A program made the position numbers and the translations under genes. Source: Neoarius graeffei (lineage: Eukaryota; Chordata; Actinopteri; Siluriformes; Ariidae). Taken from it: a stretch of 64,000 nt of DNA. The DNA lies in assembly GCF_027579695.1 (NCBI RefSeq), contig NC_083590.1:15883656-15947655 (forward strand). Reading direction: 5' to 3'. The notes under the pieces are model-generated. The model was not told the DNA's origin. It searched no databases and saw only the letters and a program-made list of their open reading frames with translations. This document shows, piece by piece, positions 21,446-30,858 of the stretch (position 1 is the stretch's first letter; each line of letters begins with the position of its first letter).

Positions 21446-21751
21446 TCAAGGTCCAGCTCCAGCGGGTAACCCTGCTCCGAGCAATAGGAGAATAGTCACG
21501 AAGGCTCGGGCGGGTAACCCTGCCCCGAGCAGAGATGAAGCAGCCACGAAGGCTCGGGCGGGTAACCCTGCCCCGAGCAAGGGAGTGATCCTGAAGGCTC
21601 GGGCGGGTAGCCCTGCCCCGAGCAGTGATGTCACGAGACCCGCGATGTGGACCATCATGGTTGTAGTGAGGTGGTTCGGTTCCACGGCTCCAAACGGTTC
21701 GTGGTTCGGATTCCAGACTGGACGCAAGATCTCTTCCCCCTTCTCGTTCAC
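21446..21751 (-). other. Short open frame across GC-rich tandem repeat, upstream of env
   Basis: This frame is in register with env but ends at the TGA 21446-21448. It starts MNEKGEEILRPVWN and then repeats a LLGAGLPARAF unit four times, because the DNA is a minisatellite. It may be an env leader region, untranslated spacer, or both. I recognise no domain. Confidence 0.4.
21455..21630. repeat. GC-rich hairpin minisatellite between pol and env
   Basis: Four units with a period of 45-48 bp share a core GCTCGGGCGGGTAACCC plus TGCCCCGAGC. Each core can fold as a stem of GCTCGGG with CCCGAGC around a loop that contains GGGTAACCC, itself nearly palindromic. The spacers between units differ. The position is just upstream of the env mature region. 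Confidence 0.85.
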
Positions 21752-21776
21752 AACGTCTCACAGGCAGTAACGGATT

Positions 21777-21830
21777 CTCAGTCAGCCGGGCTGCACAACT
21801 CAGTCAGCCGGGCTGCACAACTCAGTCAGC
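21777..21830. repeat. 22-bp tandem repeat
   Basis: Two and a half copies of a unit containing CTCAGTCAGCCGGGCTGCAC, followed by AG-rich sequence, between the pol end and the minisatellite. Confidence 0.85.
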
Positions 21831-21950
21831 GTTTGCACACAGGTCAATTCTATAGCACAGAGAAAGGGAGAAAGAGAGAGAGAGAGAGAAAGAGACTGGA
21901 TAGGGACACAAAAAGCGTTAATAGCAACTGATTATTGTAACACAACTTTA

Positions 21951-24900
21951 TTATCGAGCCTTCTTCAGTCGGGTGGCATGGATCCACTGTGGAAAAAGGT
22001 CAGTTAAGACAGCAGTACGAGTAATGGCGACTATTTCTGCAGGCTCACTATATCTAGGTTCTCCCAATTGTCCAAATCGTTTAAAAAGTCTCACCAACAC
22101 CTTGTCTCCCACTTGGAAGGGGTGTGTGTTTGCTGATGGTGGAAATGATATCGTACTATTGACTTTAGTACAAATTTCATGCAATTTATCGATAAGGGCT
22201 GCAGAATACTCATCCATATGTGTCTTCAAATCAGAGGTACCCAGAGCCGGAGTCCCTTTTCTCCAGGGGACAGGGAACGGTCGCCCAAAAATGATCTCGT
22301 AGGGAGAATAGCCGCCGAGACTAGGCTTCGATGTCATGCGAATTTCAGCCAGTGTGGCTGGCAATAGGTCTACCCAATTTCTGGAACCCGTGGTCTGCAT
22401 AGCCTTAGTTAGTTTGTCTTTCAATGTTCGATTAGTACGCTCTACGATACCAGAAGATTGAGGATGGTATGGAATGTGAAAGCGCCAGTTTAGTGAAAGA
22501 TACTTACACAGATCTTGTGTGACCTTTGAGGCGAAAGGGGTACCTTTGTTTGAGTTGATGGCATCTGGAACCCCATAACGAGGTATTATTTCTTTTGCCA
22601 GCGTACGAGTCACTACCTTTGCATTCTCTCTAGAACACGGAAAGGCTTCTACCCATTTAGAAAATTTATCCACAATCACCAGAAGATATTTAAACGGCCC
22701 ACAGGGAGGCATGTGTGTGAAGTCGATTTGCCATTCTAAGAATGGAGATGTCGGTATGGGTAAACACTCGTGTTTCGCGACTGCTTTGGAGTGATTGTTC
22801 TGTGCGCAAATGAGGCATCTCTCGAGAATTGAATCCACCAAACTGTTTAGATTGGCTATACAAAAAAGTTTATTCATGTCCCCCTTTACCCCCCTTCGTG
22901 CACGGTGTGTTACGCCATGAAATTCACGCACAAGGAAGGGAAGGCAATGTGATGGAAGACAAAGGCGGCCATCTTGGCTGTACCATAGGCCATCAGAGGC
23001 GACATAAGCATCTTGTAGCTGCCAGAAGGCAGAATCATTTGGAGAAGCTGAAGCCTGTAAAGAGATAAGGTCTAAATCTGGGATCAGACTACTAGCAAGA
23101 CAAGATGTATTACATGATGAAGAGTCTAGACCAGGAGACATGACACCAGAAGCAGCAGCAAATTTTGCCATACGATCAGCAAGAGAGTTACCCATGCGTT
23201 CAGGGGTGTTTCCCGAGGCATGCGCTTTAGTCTTGACTATAGCGAGTGACCTAGGGAGATGACAAGAATCAATAAGATTTTGTACTAAAGTTGAGTGTGA
23301 AATGGGCCTCCCATCTGCGGCGTGGAAGCCCCGTGACTGCCAAATCCTCCCAAAATCATGAGCCACCCCAAAGGCATAACGAGAGTCTGTGTAGATTGTG
23401 ACGTCCTTGCCCTGAAACAAAATACAAGCACGCATTAGTGCATACAATTCGGCTGCCTGAGCGGAAGAGAAAGGGAGAGCATAGGCCTCGTGTACAATGT
23501 CAGGCAGGGAACACACAGAATAACCACAGAGGAAAACATTATCTGAAGGTTTAGAACAAGAGCCATCAACAAAGATTACTTCCCCAGTCTCCAGAGGGCT
23601 GGAGGAAAGATCAGGCCTGATACTGGTAGTATGCAGGATTTCAGATAGACAATCATGATCAGTGTCCTCTAAAGTGTCGCCCTGAGAGTTAAGAAGGCGT
23701 GCGAGAGCGTGACCTACAGTGTTAGAGGATGTAACACGAATTTCAAGATTGTCAGTAGAAAAGAGAATGGTTTCATATCCGGAGCGTCGCTGTGCAGTCA
23801 TATGTTGAGTCTGTAAATTTTGCAATACCTGTTTAACTTGATGTGACGAGTGCAAGATCAGTGGGTGAGACAAAACCAATTTCTCTGCATCTGAAACCAT
23901 CATGGCACAGGCGGCGACAGCTCTTAGACACGCAGGCAAGCCTTGAGCAACAGTGTCTAATGTTTTAGATAAGAACGCACACGGACGAATCCCCCCTCCA
24001 TGCTCCTGAGCCAAAACACCAGACGCCGTACCTTGTTGTTCGCAGGCGTAGAGATGAAAGGGCTTGGAGTAGTCAGGTAAACCCAGAGCAGGGGCGGAGC
24101 AGAGAGCACTTTTGAGGGAGTGATAAGCGTTAATCATAGTGTCAGTCCAGGTCAAAGGATGTCGCTGTGGGTCTTGATGAGAGATTGCAGAACGGAGAAT
24201 CTTGTCATAGGAGGAGCAGTCAGGGATCCATTGTCTGCAATAATTGATAAGACCCAGAAAAGACATGAGGGCATGCTTAGTGGCAGGGCGTTTCGTGTCT
24301 AGAATCGCCTGCACCCGATCAGCTGACAGCTTACGACAACCTTGTGAGAGTTCAAAGCCCAGATACTTAACAGCGTCCTTGCAGAACTGGAGCTTGGTTC
24401 TGGAAACCTTGAAACCCTTTTTCGCCAGATGTTGGAGCAGGCGCAATGATGCGTCTTGGCAGATTTCTGGGGACTCAGCAGATATCAGAAGATCATCGGC
24501 GTAGGTCAGGATCACAGAGCCCTGGGGGAGGGAGAGGTCACAAAGTGCGTTACAAATTACAGCTGAAAATACAGCTGGAGAATCAATAAAACCTTGTGGT
24601 AGGCGTGTCCAAGTATACTGCTTCCGTCTGTGCGTGAACGCAAACAAAGGCTGTGTGTTTTCTCCAACCGGAACGCTGAAAAAAGCAGAGCAGAGATCAA
24701 TGACGGAGAAACAGCAATGATCAGCAGGAACTTGTGATATTACAGAGGAAACGTCAGGTACAATAGGTGCTACAGGAACAATCAGTTCATTAATCTTACG
24801 CAAGTCCTGCGTAAAACGCCAGGTACCGTCTGGCTTGGGCACGGGGTTGACAGGTGTATTGTACGGGCTGATACACTCTCTCACCACGCCTTGTTCAAGG

Positions 24901-25574
24901 AGAGACTGTAAGATGACATCAATCCCTTTGACTTTATCCTCAGAGAGAGGATACTGGTTAACATAAACAGGGAGCAGATGTTTCAGCTTAGCTTCATAAG
25001 GAACACAATTAACCAGGCCTACCTCATCCTTCTGTTCAGCCCAAAGAGAGGAGGGGATTTCAGCCAAAGCCGTAGAAGGGTCAGCAGAGGGAAGAACAGG
25101 GTTTACAGAAGTCATGCAAACAGCAGAAATATTTGGCACAGTCACATGTGAAGAAAGATAAGATAAAGCAGGAGGCAGCGAGTCAGGAGTGCAAATTGTC
25201 ATCTTGGATCCCTGAAACGAAATGGATAAATGTAATAGACTCATTAGATCCCGTCCCATTAAGTTAAAAGGACACTGTGACATCAACACAAAAGAGTGAT
25301 GTTTACGAAGTGCTGGGTCAGCGAGACAGGTTACCAATAACGGAGGAGTGCAAGGGGAAGAAAAAGGGACCCCATCAATTCCCACAGAGCGAACAGTTTT
25401 GTTAGACATCGGACCCTCGTATGACTTTCCCACCGAGGACATTGTGGCACCAGTATCAATTAAGAAAGGGAGCACCTTTCCATCCACAACCAATTCTACA
25501 ACAGGCAAATCACTAGCTAGATAAGAGTCGAAAGAACAATGTAACATCATGGGGTCACAGCTCTGTAGGCAGCT
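21951..25574 (-). CDS. pol: ERV Pol polyprotein (PR-RT-RH-IN)
   Basis: The open frame follows the gag UAG in the same frame. The first Met is at 25550, giving 1199 residues. Numbering from that Met: protease IDTGATMS with Asp32. RT with VIDL (Asp285), LPQG at 317-320 and YADD at 350-353. RNase H with VDGS (Asp662), Glu701 and TDS (Asp722). Integrase zinc motif His878, His882, Cys912, Cys915, and catalytic positions Asp943, Asn1001 and Glu1037. The 35-residue gap to Glu1037 shows that residue 1001 is the second catalytic position, and it is Asn here (codon AAC at 22548-22550). This would disable integration by this copy. A GPY/F-like C-terminal segment is present. Otherwise full length with no stop or frameshift. 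Confidence 0.93.
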   Translation of the reverse strand, partial: SCLQSCDPMMLHCSFDSYLASDLPVVELVVDGKVLPFLIDTGATMSSVGKSYEGPMSNKTVRSVGIDGVPFSSPCTPPLLVTCLADPALRKHHSFVLMSQCPFNLMGRDLMSLLHLSISFQGSKMTICTPDSLPPALSYLSSHVTVPNISAVCMTSVNPVLPSADPSTALAEIPSSLWAEQKDEVGLVNCVPYEAKLKHLLPVYVNQYPLSEDKVKGIDVILQSLLEQGVVRECISPYNTPVNPVPKPDGTWRFTQDLRKINELIVPVAPIVPDVSSVISQVPADHCCFSVIDLCSAFFSVPVGENTQPLFAFTHRRKQYTWTRLPQGFIDSPAVFSAVICNALCDLSLPQGSVILTYADDLLISAESPEICQDASLRLLQHLAKKGFKVSRTKLQFCKDAVKYLGFELSQGCRKLSADRVQAILDTKRPATKHALMSFLGLINYCRQWIPDCSSYDKILRSAISHQDPQRHPLTWTDTMINAYHSLKSALCSAPALGLPDYSKPFHLYACEQQGTASGVLAQEHGGGIRPCAFLSKTLDTVAQGLPACLRAVAACAMMVSDAEKLVLSHPLILHSSHQVKQVLQNLQTQHMTAQRRSGYETILFSTDNLEIRVTSSNTVGHALARLLNSQGDTLEDTDHDCLSEILHTTSIRPDLSSSPLETGEVIFVDGSCSKPSDNVFLCGYSVCSLPDIVHEAYALPFSSAQAAELYALMRACILFQGKDVTIYTDSRYAFGVAHDFGRIWQSRGFHAADGRPISHSTLVQNLIDSCHLPRSLAIVKTKAHASGNTPERMGNSLADRMAKFAAASGVMSPGLDSSSCNTSCLASSLIPDLDLISLQASASPNDSAFWQLQDAYVASDGLWYSQDGRLCLPSHCLPFLVREFHGVTHRARRGVKGDMNKLFCIANLNSLVDSILERCLICAQNNHSKAVAKHECLPIPTSPFLEWQIDFTHMPPCGPFKYLLVIVDKFSKWVEAFPCSRENAKVVTRTLAKEIIPRYGVPDAINSNKGTPFASKVTQDLCKYLSLNWRFHIPYHPQSSGIVERTNRTLKDKLTKAMQTTGSRNWVDLLPATLAEIRMTSKPSLGGYSPYEIIFGRPFPVPWRKGTPALGTSDLKTHMDEYSAALIDKLHEICTKVNSTISFPPSANTHPFQVGDKVLVRLFKRFGQLGEPRYSEPAEIVAITRTAVLTDLFPQWIHATRLKKAR

Positions 25575-27125
25575 CTATGCTCGATATGGGCCTACGCTTG
25601 CCGTAGGCAAAGCAAGAGGAGGAGGAGAAGAAGGAAGAGACACACCACGCTGAAGATTAGAAGAAGAAGCAGAAGCAGCTCTTTGCCGTGCCTTATCCTC
25701 ATCTATCCGTTTCTTTCTACACTCGCGCTTCCAATGTCCTTCTTTACCACAATAATAGCACAATCTATCACCAGGGAATCCCTTATTCCCTGCCCTGTCT
25801 TGTGGATCACCCCAATTCTGTTGTGAGTAACCACTAGCAACAGAAAGACAAGCCACCTGATGATCCAAAAGCTCATCTCCCTCCAAAACTCTAATCTTCT
25901 CCCCTAGAGCTCTCACTACCATATTACTCCGGTCACTCAAATGATGTTTCAACACCTTCTGTACATCAGGACGACAATTATTCAGAAATGTCGAGATAAA
26001 GAGAGGATTGCTTTGCTGCTGGTTCAGTGGCATATTTCCCAAACAAGTCCACGTCTCGCTAAAGCGTGTCAAAAACTTGGAAGTTAGTTCAGCCTTCTCC
26101 TGTTTACAATTAGTAACCTGTGACAGATCACGGCTAGCCTGTCTTCGTGAGAGCAGATAACGCGTCAATTGTTCCCTTAATTCTCTCACAGCTCTATCAG
26201 TCTCTTTCCAGTAAAACTTCATTACTTGTTTGGTCGTAGTCTGACCATTTTCGTCCACCTTCACCTCCGTCACTTCATACTCGTCCGTTTCGGGTTTCAA
26301 GCAAGGTACGGCGGCTAGTAATGCATCTTCATCATATTTATCCCCAAGAACAGCATGCATGAGAAAACGATAATCTGCACCAACCATTTGTTTGTGCCTG
26401 CACATTCTTACGAGCATGTCCACGAAATTGATTGGGTTGTTTATCGAAGGCAATAACTTGATAATGTCTTTTAATTCTGATGCTGAAGGCGGATTGATCT
26501 TAAACCCTCTTCCTCTTCGCGCCCACACACAAGCTGTGTTTATTTCATCGTCAGAATCCGTATTAGATTCGTTTGTCTCGTTTCTTCTGCTCATTACAGT
26601 TTTTCTTCTAGCGCCTGTGTTATGAGATGCGCTAGGAACGTTATCAGCGGGACATGAAGCGTTCGCCGGTGTATCTACAGGAATGTTTCTTGTTTCCTCG
26701 AGTACCAGCGGAGGAGCAGAGGCTAGGGATCTAAATAAAGCAGGTTTCACCTCTGCATTACGCTTGGGATGTGGTATTGAATTCTTTTGTTCTTTCGTCT
26801 CTTTAATTCTATGAAAATGATCCCAAATTGGCTTCATTCTAATCCACTCTAAATAACCTTTGGTCATGTAATCATAATCCCATTCTGGGTTGCCGAATCC
26901 TTCATATATCTGTTTGTGTGCCGAAACGAGATATTCTGGTCTAAAAGTCCCTGCACGAGGATAAATTAACCGAGACTGAAATTGTTTCGTGGACCAATCG
27001 GCTAAAAGGTCCAGCCAAGGAGCAGTATAGAATCCCAAATCACATCGATTCATCCAATCCCGTGGAGTGTCTTCAGAATCGGGTCTGAGTACCTCTTTAC
27101 TACCACAACTACCCCCCATGGCCAC
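25575..27125 (-). CDS. gag: ERV Gag polyprotein
   Basis: 516 residues from ATG 27125. A second Met (27119) gives MGGSCGSK, a plausible but non-consensus myristoylation start. The central region matches a retroviral capsid by position only. One CCHC zinc knuckle, CYYCGKEGHWKREC, lies at about 456-469, followed by a basic tail and a proline-rich end. The frame ends with TAG (25577-25575) and continues in the same frame into pol. This indicates gammaretrovirus-style stop-codon suppression rather than frameshifting. Gag would assemble particles and package RNA. Confidence 0.9.
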   Translation of the reverse strand: MAMGGSCGSKEVLRPDSEDTPRDWMNRCDLGFYTAPWLDLLADWSTKQFQSRLIYPRAGTFRPEYLVSAHKQIYEGFGNPEWDYDYMTKGYLEWIRMKPIWDHFHRIKETKEQKNSIPHPKRNAEVKPALFRSLASAPPLVLEETRNIPVDTPANASCPADNVPSASHNTGARRKTVMSRRNETNESNTDSDDEINTACVWARRGRGFKINPPSASELKDIIKLLPSINNPINFVDMLVRMCRHKQMVGADYRFLMHAVLGDKYDEDALLAAVPCLKPETDEYEVTEVKVDENGQTTTKQVMKFYWKETDRAVRELREQLTRYLLSRRQASRDLSQVTNCKQEKAELTSKFLTRFSETWTCLGNMPLNQQQSNPLFISTFLNNCRPDVQKVLKHHLSDRSNMVVRALGEKIRVLEGDELLDHQVACLSVASGYSQQNWGDPQDRAGNKGFPGDRLCYYCGKEGHWKRECRKKRIDEDKARQRAASASSSNLQRGVSLPSSPPPLALPTASVGPYRA

Positions 27126-27457
27126 ACGAAGGAATCAAAGATTAAAAGCGCGCTCTTCTCGTGACAGTTCTCCCCCTTGAAGCTTCTTCACGAGGCTCAC
27201 CGTCCCGTAAACAAATTACGAGGTTTACCAGCTCAATCCCGTGGCTCTACCAGCCCCGTCTCGTCCCGTAAACAAAAGTCTAATCTAATCTCTAAAAAGT
27301 TTACGAGGTTCCTTACGTCCCGTGCCTCTGCACGAGGATTACCAACCTGAATTATGGGTCTCTATTTTTTTTTTTAAATTACTACCAACCAGGCGGTCAA
27401 CCAATCAATAACCAATCAAATTAAATTAAAATTAAATTTACTCACCTGGTTGGCAGT

Positions 27458-27475
27458 ATCGCACTTCTGACACCA
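27458..27475 (-). promoter_or_regulatory. ERV primer binding site
   Basis: On the minus strand, 3 nt after the 5' LTR, TGGTGTCAGAAGTGCG begins. The leading TGGTGTCAGAAGTG resembles a tRNA-Leu-type 3' end complement. The tRNA identity is tentative. Confidence 0.65.
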
Positions 27476-27478
27476 AAT

Positions 27479-28642
27479 TGTTGGGTTCGCCCAGAAAGAG
27501 ACCCCGATTCCTTCGTGCTGATGCCTTCCCCTTGGGCCCGGGACGAGTCAATTTGCTCAAAAACGGACAGGAGAACACGTGTGGGTTGTTCACATGTCAG
27601 TTTATTCGCTTGCTTCGTCAGAATGAAAACATTTGTGGGACTGTATTATAGTGTTGCTATGTTTATGTTTTGTCTTCATGTGTGTGTGTGTGTGTGTGTG
27701 TGTAATGAGTGTGTGTCTATGTAGAGTGTGTGTCTATGTAATGTGTAATGATCATAATATAATAACATATTTTTGCTGACAGTAAGGTACAGATATTATG
27801 TCTGATTCTTGGAATGTTAAACATAGACACTGTAGAAGGTCAACAGCACACAAAGTTTGCACAGAAAGGATCTGAATAATTCTTATAATTAACATGAATA
27901 ATTCTGAACACATGAATGTAAATGTCAGTAAATTACATCTTGATTATTTTGATTCCATCAACATAAGTAAAATAACAAATGCTCTTAATAATGAATATTG
28001 TAAGAGGATAAACATAAAAAAAAAATAAGAACAACTTAACCACAAGAACAATGAGAATATGTCTGATAGAGAGAGAACAATTAAACCACTAACAGGATTA
28101 AACTTATAACTAAATTAGGTTAATGCTCTTAAACTAAAAATCCTTAGAATCATAAGATCTTAATTATAATTAATTATAATTATGAAACTAATCTAGAACT
28201 ATGAAACTAACATTAATCACGGAATTAATCATTAATTACGGGATCTATAAAACTAACATTAATCATTACCATAGTATATTTCAATATATTTCAGTATATT
28301 TCATAGCCTTTATGAAGCCATGACCTAAGATTCAACTGAATGAATAAGCATGATCGTGAACTTTAAGTCTACTATTTCTGAGTGTGGTCTGACACTAAGA
28401 CAGACCTTCAGACTCTGTTTTCAAAATACACATTCAAAATACACATTCATAAACAAAATGTTCCCAAACATTGCCCAATGCCTGGCCGGACTAAGGTCGT
28501 TTGGTGTATTCATCAGAATAAGGAGAATTAATATTTTTCACTAAGATTCTACATACTACATATACCTATATCTTTATTCAACCTACTGATTCTGATTCAT
28601 ATTCTGATCATAATCTACATATAATAAAATTTGACCCCAACA
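27479..28642 (-). mobile_element. ERV 5' LTR (minus-strand provirus)
   Basis: 1164 bp, paired with 18886-20030. It contains a TG microsatellite (27680-27703) that is shorter and arranged differently from that of the partner. On the minus strand it would hold the retroviral promoter, but no single TATA box could be chosen with confidence. Confidence 0.93.
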
Positions 28643-28644
28643 CA

Positions 28645-29313
28645 CCGCCTGCTACAAGAAGTAAAACAGCAGGGGGCGCCTCGACAGCACACCAGACAGC
28701 AATAGAGGACGACATGATTTCCAGGCCTCATTCTGCACCCCCTGATGACCGTACATCCAGGTTGGAGGCAACACTGACCTCCTTCATCCAAGCACAGCAA
28801 GCCAGGGATGAGCGCTGGGAACGCGAGGCAGAACGGCAGGACCAACGATGGCGGTCCATGCAGCACCAATTCCAGCAGCTCCAGAGGTTGGTGGACATGG
28901 ACCCTAACCTCGACCAGCATGCAGCAGATGGAGCCAGGAGCCAGTTCACACTACCCAGCACGCCAGAGGACCACAGCCCAAGGCGGGACCAAGTACGCTC
29001 ATCCAGCCCTGTTCCTGCAAGGCCGGTGAGCACGACCCCTTCGGAGTACTATGGCTTGAGTCTGCCGAAGATGACGCCTTATAAAGAGGATGAAGACATA
29101 GATCACTACTTGACCACTTTTGAGCGGCTAGCTTTGGCCAATCAGTGGCCGAGGCATAGTTGGGCTGTTTACCTCATACCCTTGTTGACAGGGAAAGCCC
29201 GAGCAGCCTATGTTGCAATGGACATTAGTGATACCATGGACTATGGCAAAGTCAAAGAAGCCATTTTGACAAAGTTTGAGATCAACAGTGACACCTATCG
29301 ACACAGGTTCTGA
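28645..29313 (+). pseudogene. Gmr1 Gag, N-terminal part (ends at premature TGA)
   Basis: The frame is open from the ERV junction. The first Met is at 28714 (MISRPHSAPPDDRTSRLE), followed by a coiled-coil-like Gln/Arg-rich stretch (QAQQARDERWEREAERQDQR), then a capsid-type core (HYLTTFERLALANQW, YLIPLLTGKARAAYV). It stops at TGA 29311-29313 in the context RF-stop-SM, then continues in the same frame at 29317. A CGA-to-TGA change at a CpG explains it. The ERV interrupts either the leader or the first codons, so the true start is not seen. Confidence 0.85.
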
Positions 29314-29316
29314 TCT

Positions 29317-30858
29317 ATGACATTGGTGGACAGAGAAACCGCTAAAGAGCTGCAGGCAAGACTGAGTGACTTGTACAGCAAATGGATGCGTCCTGAGCAG
29401 AAGACCAAGGCAGAGATTGGCGATGCCATTATCCTGGAGCAGTTCCTTCGCATGCTGAATCCGGAGCTGAGAATCTGGGTGAAGGAACGCAACCCAGAGA
29501 CATCAAAGGGAGCTGCTGACCTGGCCGAGGCCTTCATCGCTGCACGGCGTCACAGAGGGACCTACCAGCTCGACGCCCATGACAACACAGCGAGACGGAG
29601 CCAGGTACCACAGAGACAACCGGCGCGGCAGCAGCTCATTAAGTCTGTGGGTGGTGGTCGTGTGTTTAGTCGCTCCTATAGCCCTCAGTCTCAGCCTAGT
29701 ACACAAGCTAAACCTAAATCCAACATAGTTTGCCATAACTGTGGCCAACCAGGCCATATTAAACCAGACTGTCCCATAGCCACTGTTAGCAAGATCAGCC
29801 TGTGCTACACACCATCTCACACATCCCTGCTCACACCTAGCGCTACTGACACTTTAGTGCCTATCACCATCAGGGGAAAAACATGGCAGGCTCTCGTAGA
29901 CACGGGTAGCAGTCAGACATTTATAAGTAGAGCATGCTTAGATCCCACTGATTGCACTAGTGTTGGCAGAGTTAGGGTAAGGTGTATTCATGGCGATGAA
30001 ACTGAGCATCAGACAGCTGACATTGATGTGGAAATTGATGGCCAGAAGTATTTATTAAATGTTGGTATTATGGATTCATGTCCGTATCCAGGTGTTCTAG
30101 GCCAGGATGTGCCAGTTTTGCTTGATCTGTTACAACAGCACGCACCGGTAGCATCAGCTTGTGTTACTACGCGGTTGCAAGCTAAGTCCGAATTAGCTGA
30201 AAAAGATCTTTTTGCAGAATTGCCTTTTTCAGACAGTCAGCCGGGTAGTAAGCCAAAGAAGTCTAGGTCACTGAGGAGGAGGGACAAGTTTTTGGGAACT
30301 CCAGTGGAGGAGCAGTTGCCCCTTCCACCACTAGATGGCAGTGTGGTAAACAGTGCAGATTTCAAGGGGTTACAAAGAGCTGACATTACACTAAAAAGCT
30401 GCTTTGACAGGGTTGTGAGTGAGGAGGATGTCATGAAGGCTAAAGTGTGTGGAAAAGAGTGTTTTGTGGTGCGAGATGGTATGTTGATGCGTGTGTTCGA
30501 GGGTGGTGAACAGATTGTGGTCCCAGAGTTATTGCGATCAAAGGTTCTGCACCTAGCACACAGTATCCCCTGGCCAGGACACTTAGGGCAGCAGAAGACG
30601 CTTGACAGAGTAGCCAAGCGCTTTTACTGGCCCAAGGTGTACCAGGAGATAATCAAGTACTGTAAATCATGCCCCACATGCCAACTTACAGCACACACAC
30701 ATAGAGGCACAAAAGCACCCCTCATGAACATGCCTATCATTGACACCCCATTCACAAGGATTGCTATGGACATTGTAGGCCCTTTGGAGAAGAGTAGAGG
30801 AGGTCACCGCTACATCTTTGTGATTATGCTACGCGATACCCCGAGGCCTACCCCCTAA
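29317..30858 (+). pseudogene. Gmr1 Gag C-terminus (SCAN-like), protease, integrase N-terminus
   Basis: 513 residues. Residues about 10-80 resemble the SCAN dimerisation domain (ILEQFLRMLNPELRIWVKER, then ETSKGAADLAEAF). A CCHC knuckle, CHNCGQPGHIKPDC, lies at 139-152. The protease active site ALVDTGSSQTF is at 192-202. An integrase zinc motif (PWPGHLGQQKT with later CKSCPTC) is at about 30557-30685, then the first catalytic Asp in AMDIVGPL. The frame ends early at 30858 because about 7 nt are missing near 30829, and the integrase continues in another frame. SCAN domains of vertebrate zinc-finger proteins are known to derive from Gmr1-like Gag. Confidence 0.88.

Larger units (their letters stand above)
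18886..28642 (-). mobile_element. Full-length endogenous retrovirus, minus strand
   Basis: A 9.76-kb provirus with two about 1.15-kb LTRs, tRNA primer site, gag, pol, env and polypurine tract in retroviral order. It is inserted near the 5' end of the Gmr1 element. Its flanks are CACCT (18881-18885) and CACCG (28643-28647), that is CACC plus one mismatch. Single CCHC knuckle, in-frame UAG between gag and pol, a GPY/F-like integrase tail and a CX6CC transmembrane motif all fit the gamma/epsilon-like class common in fish. Near-identical LTRs indicate a recent insertion. Visible defects are an integrase catalytic Asp changed to Asn and a TGA just upstream of the env mature region. Confidence 0.93.

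Noticed and set aside
21455..21630. Regular repeats with unique spacers resembling a CRISPR array
   Set aside because: Only four imperfect units with variable spacers of about 20 bp, inside a eukaryotic retrovirus. There are no cas genes.
21973..24504. Plus-strand ORFs opposite ERV pol
   Set aside because: They lie antisense to well-supported pol domains and show no domains of their own.
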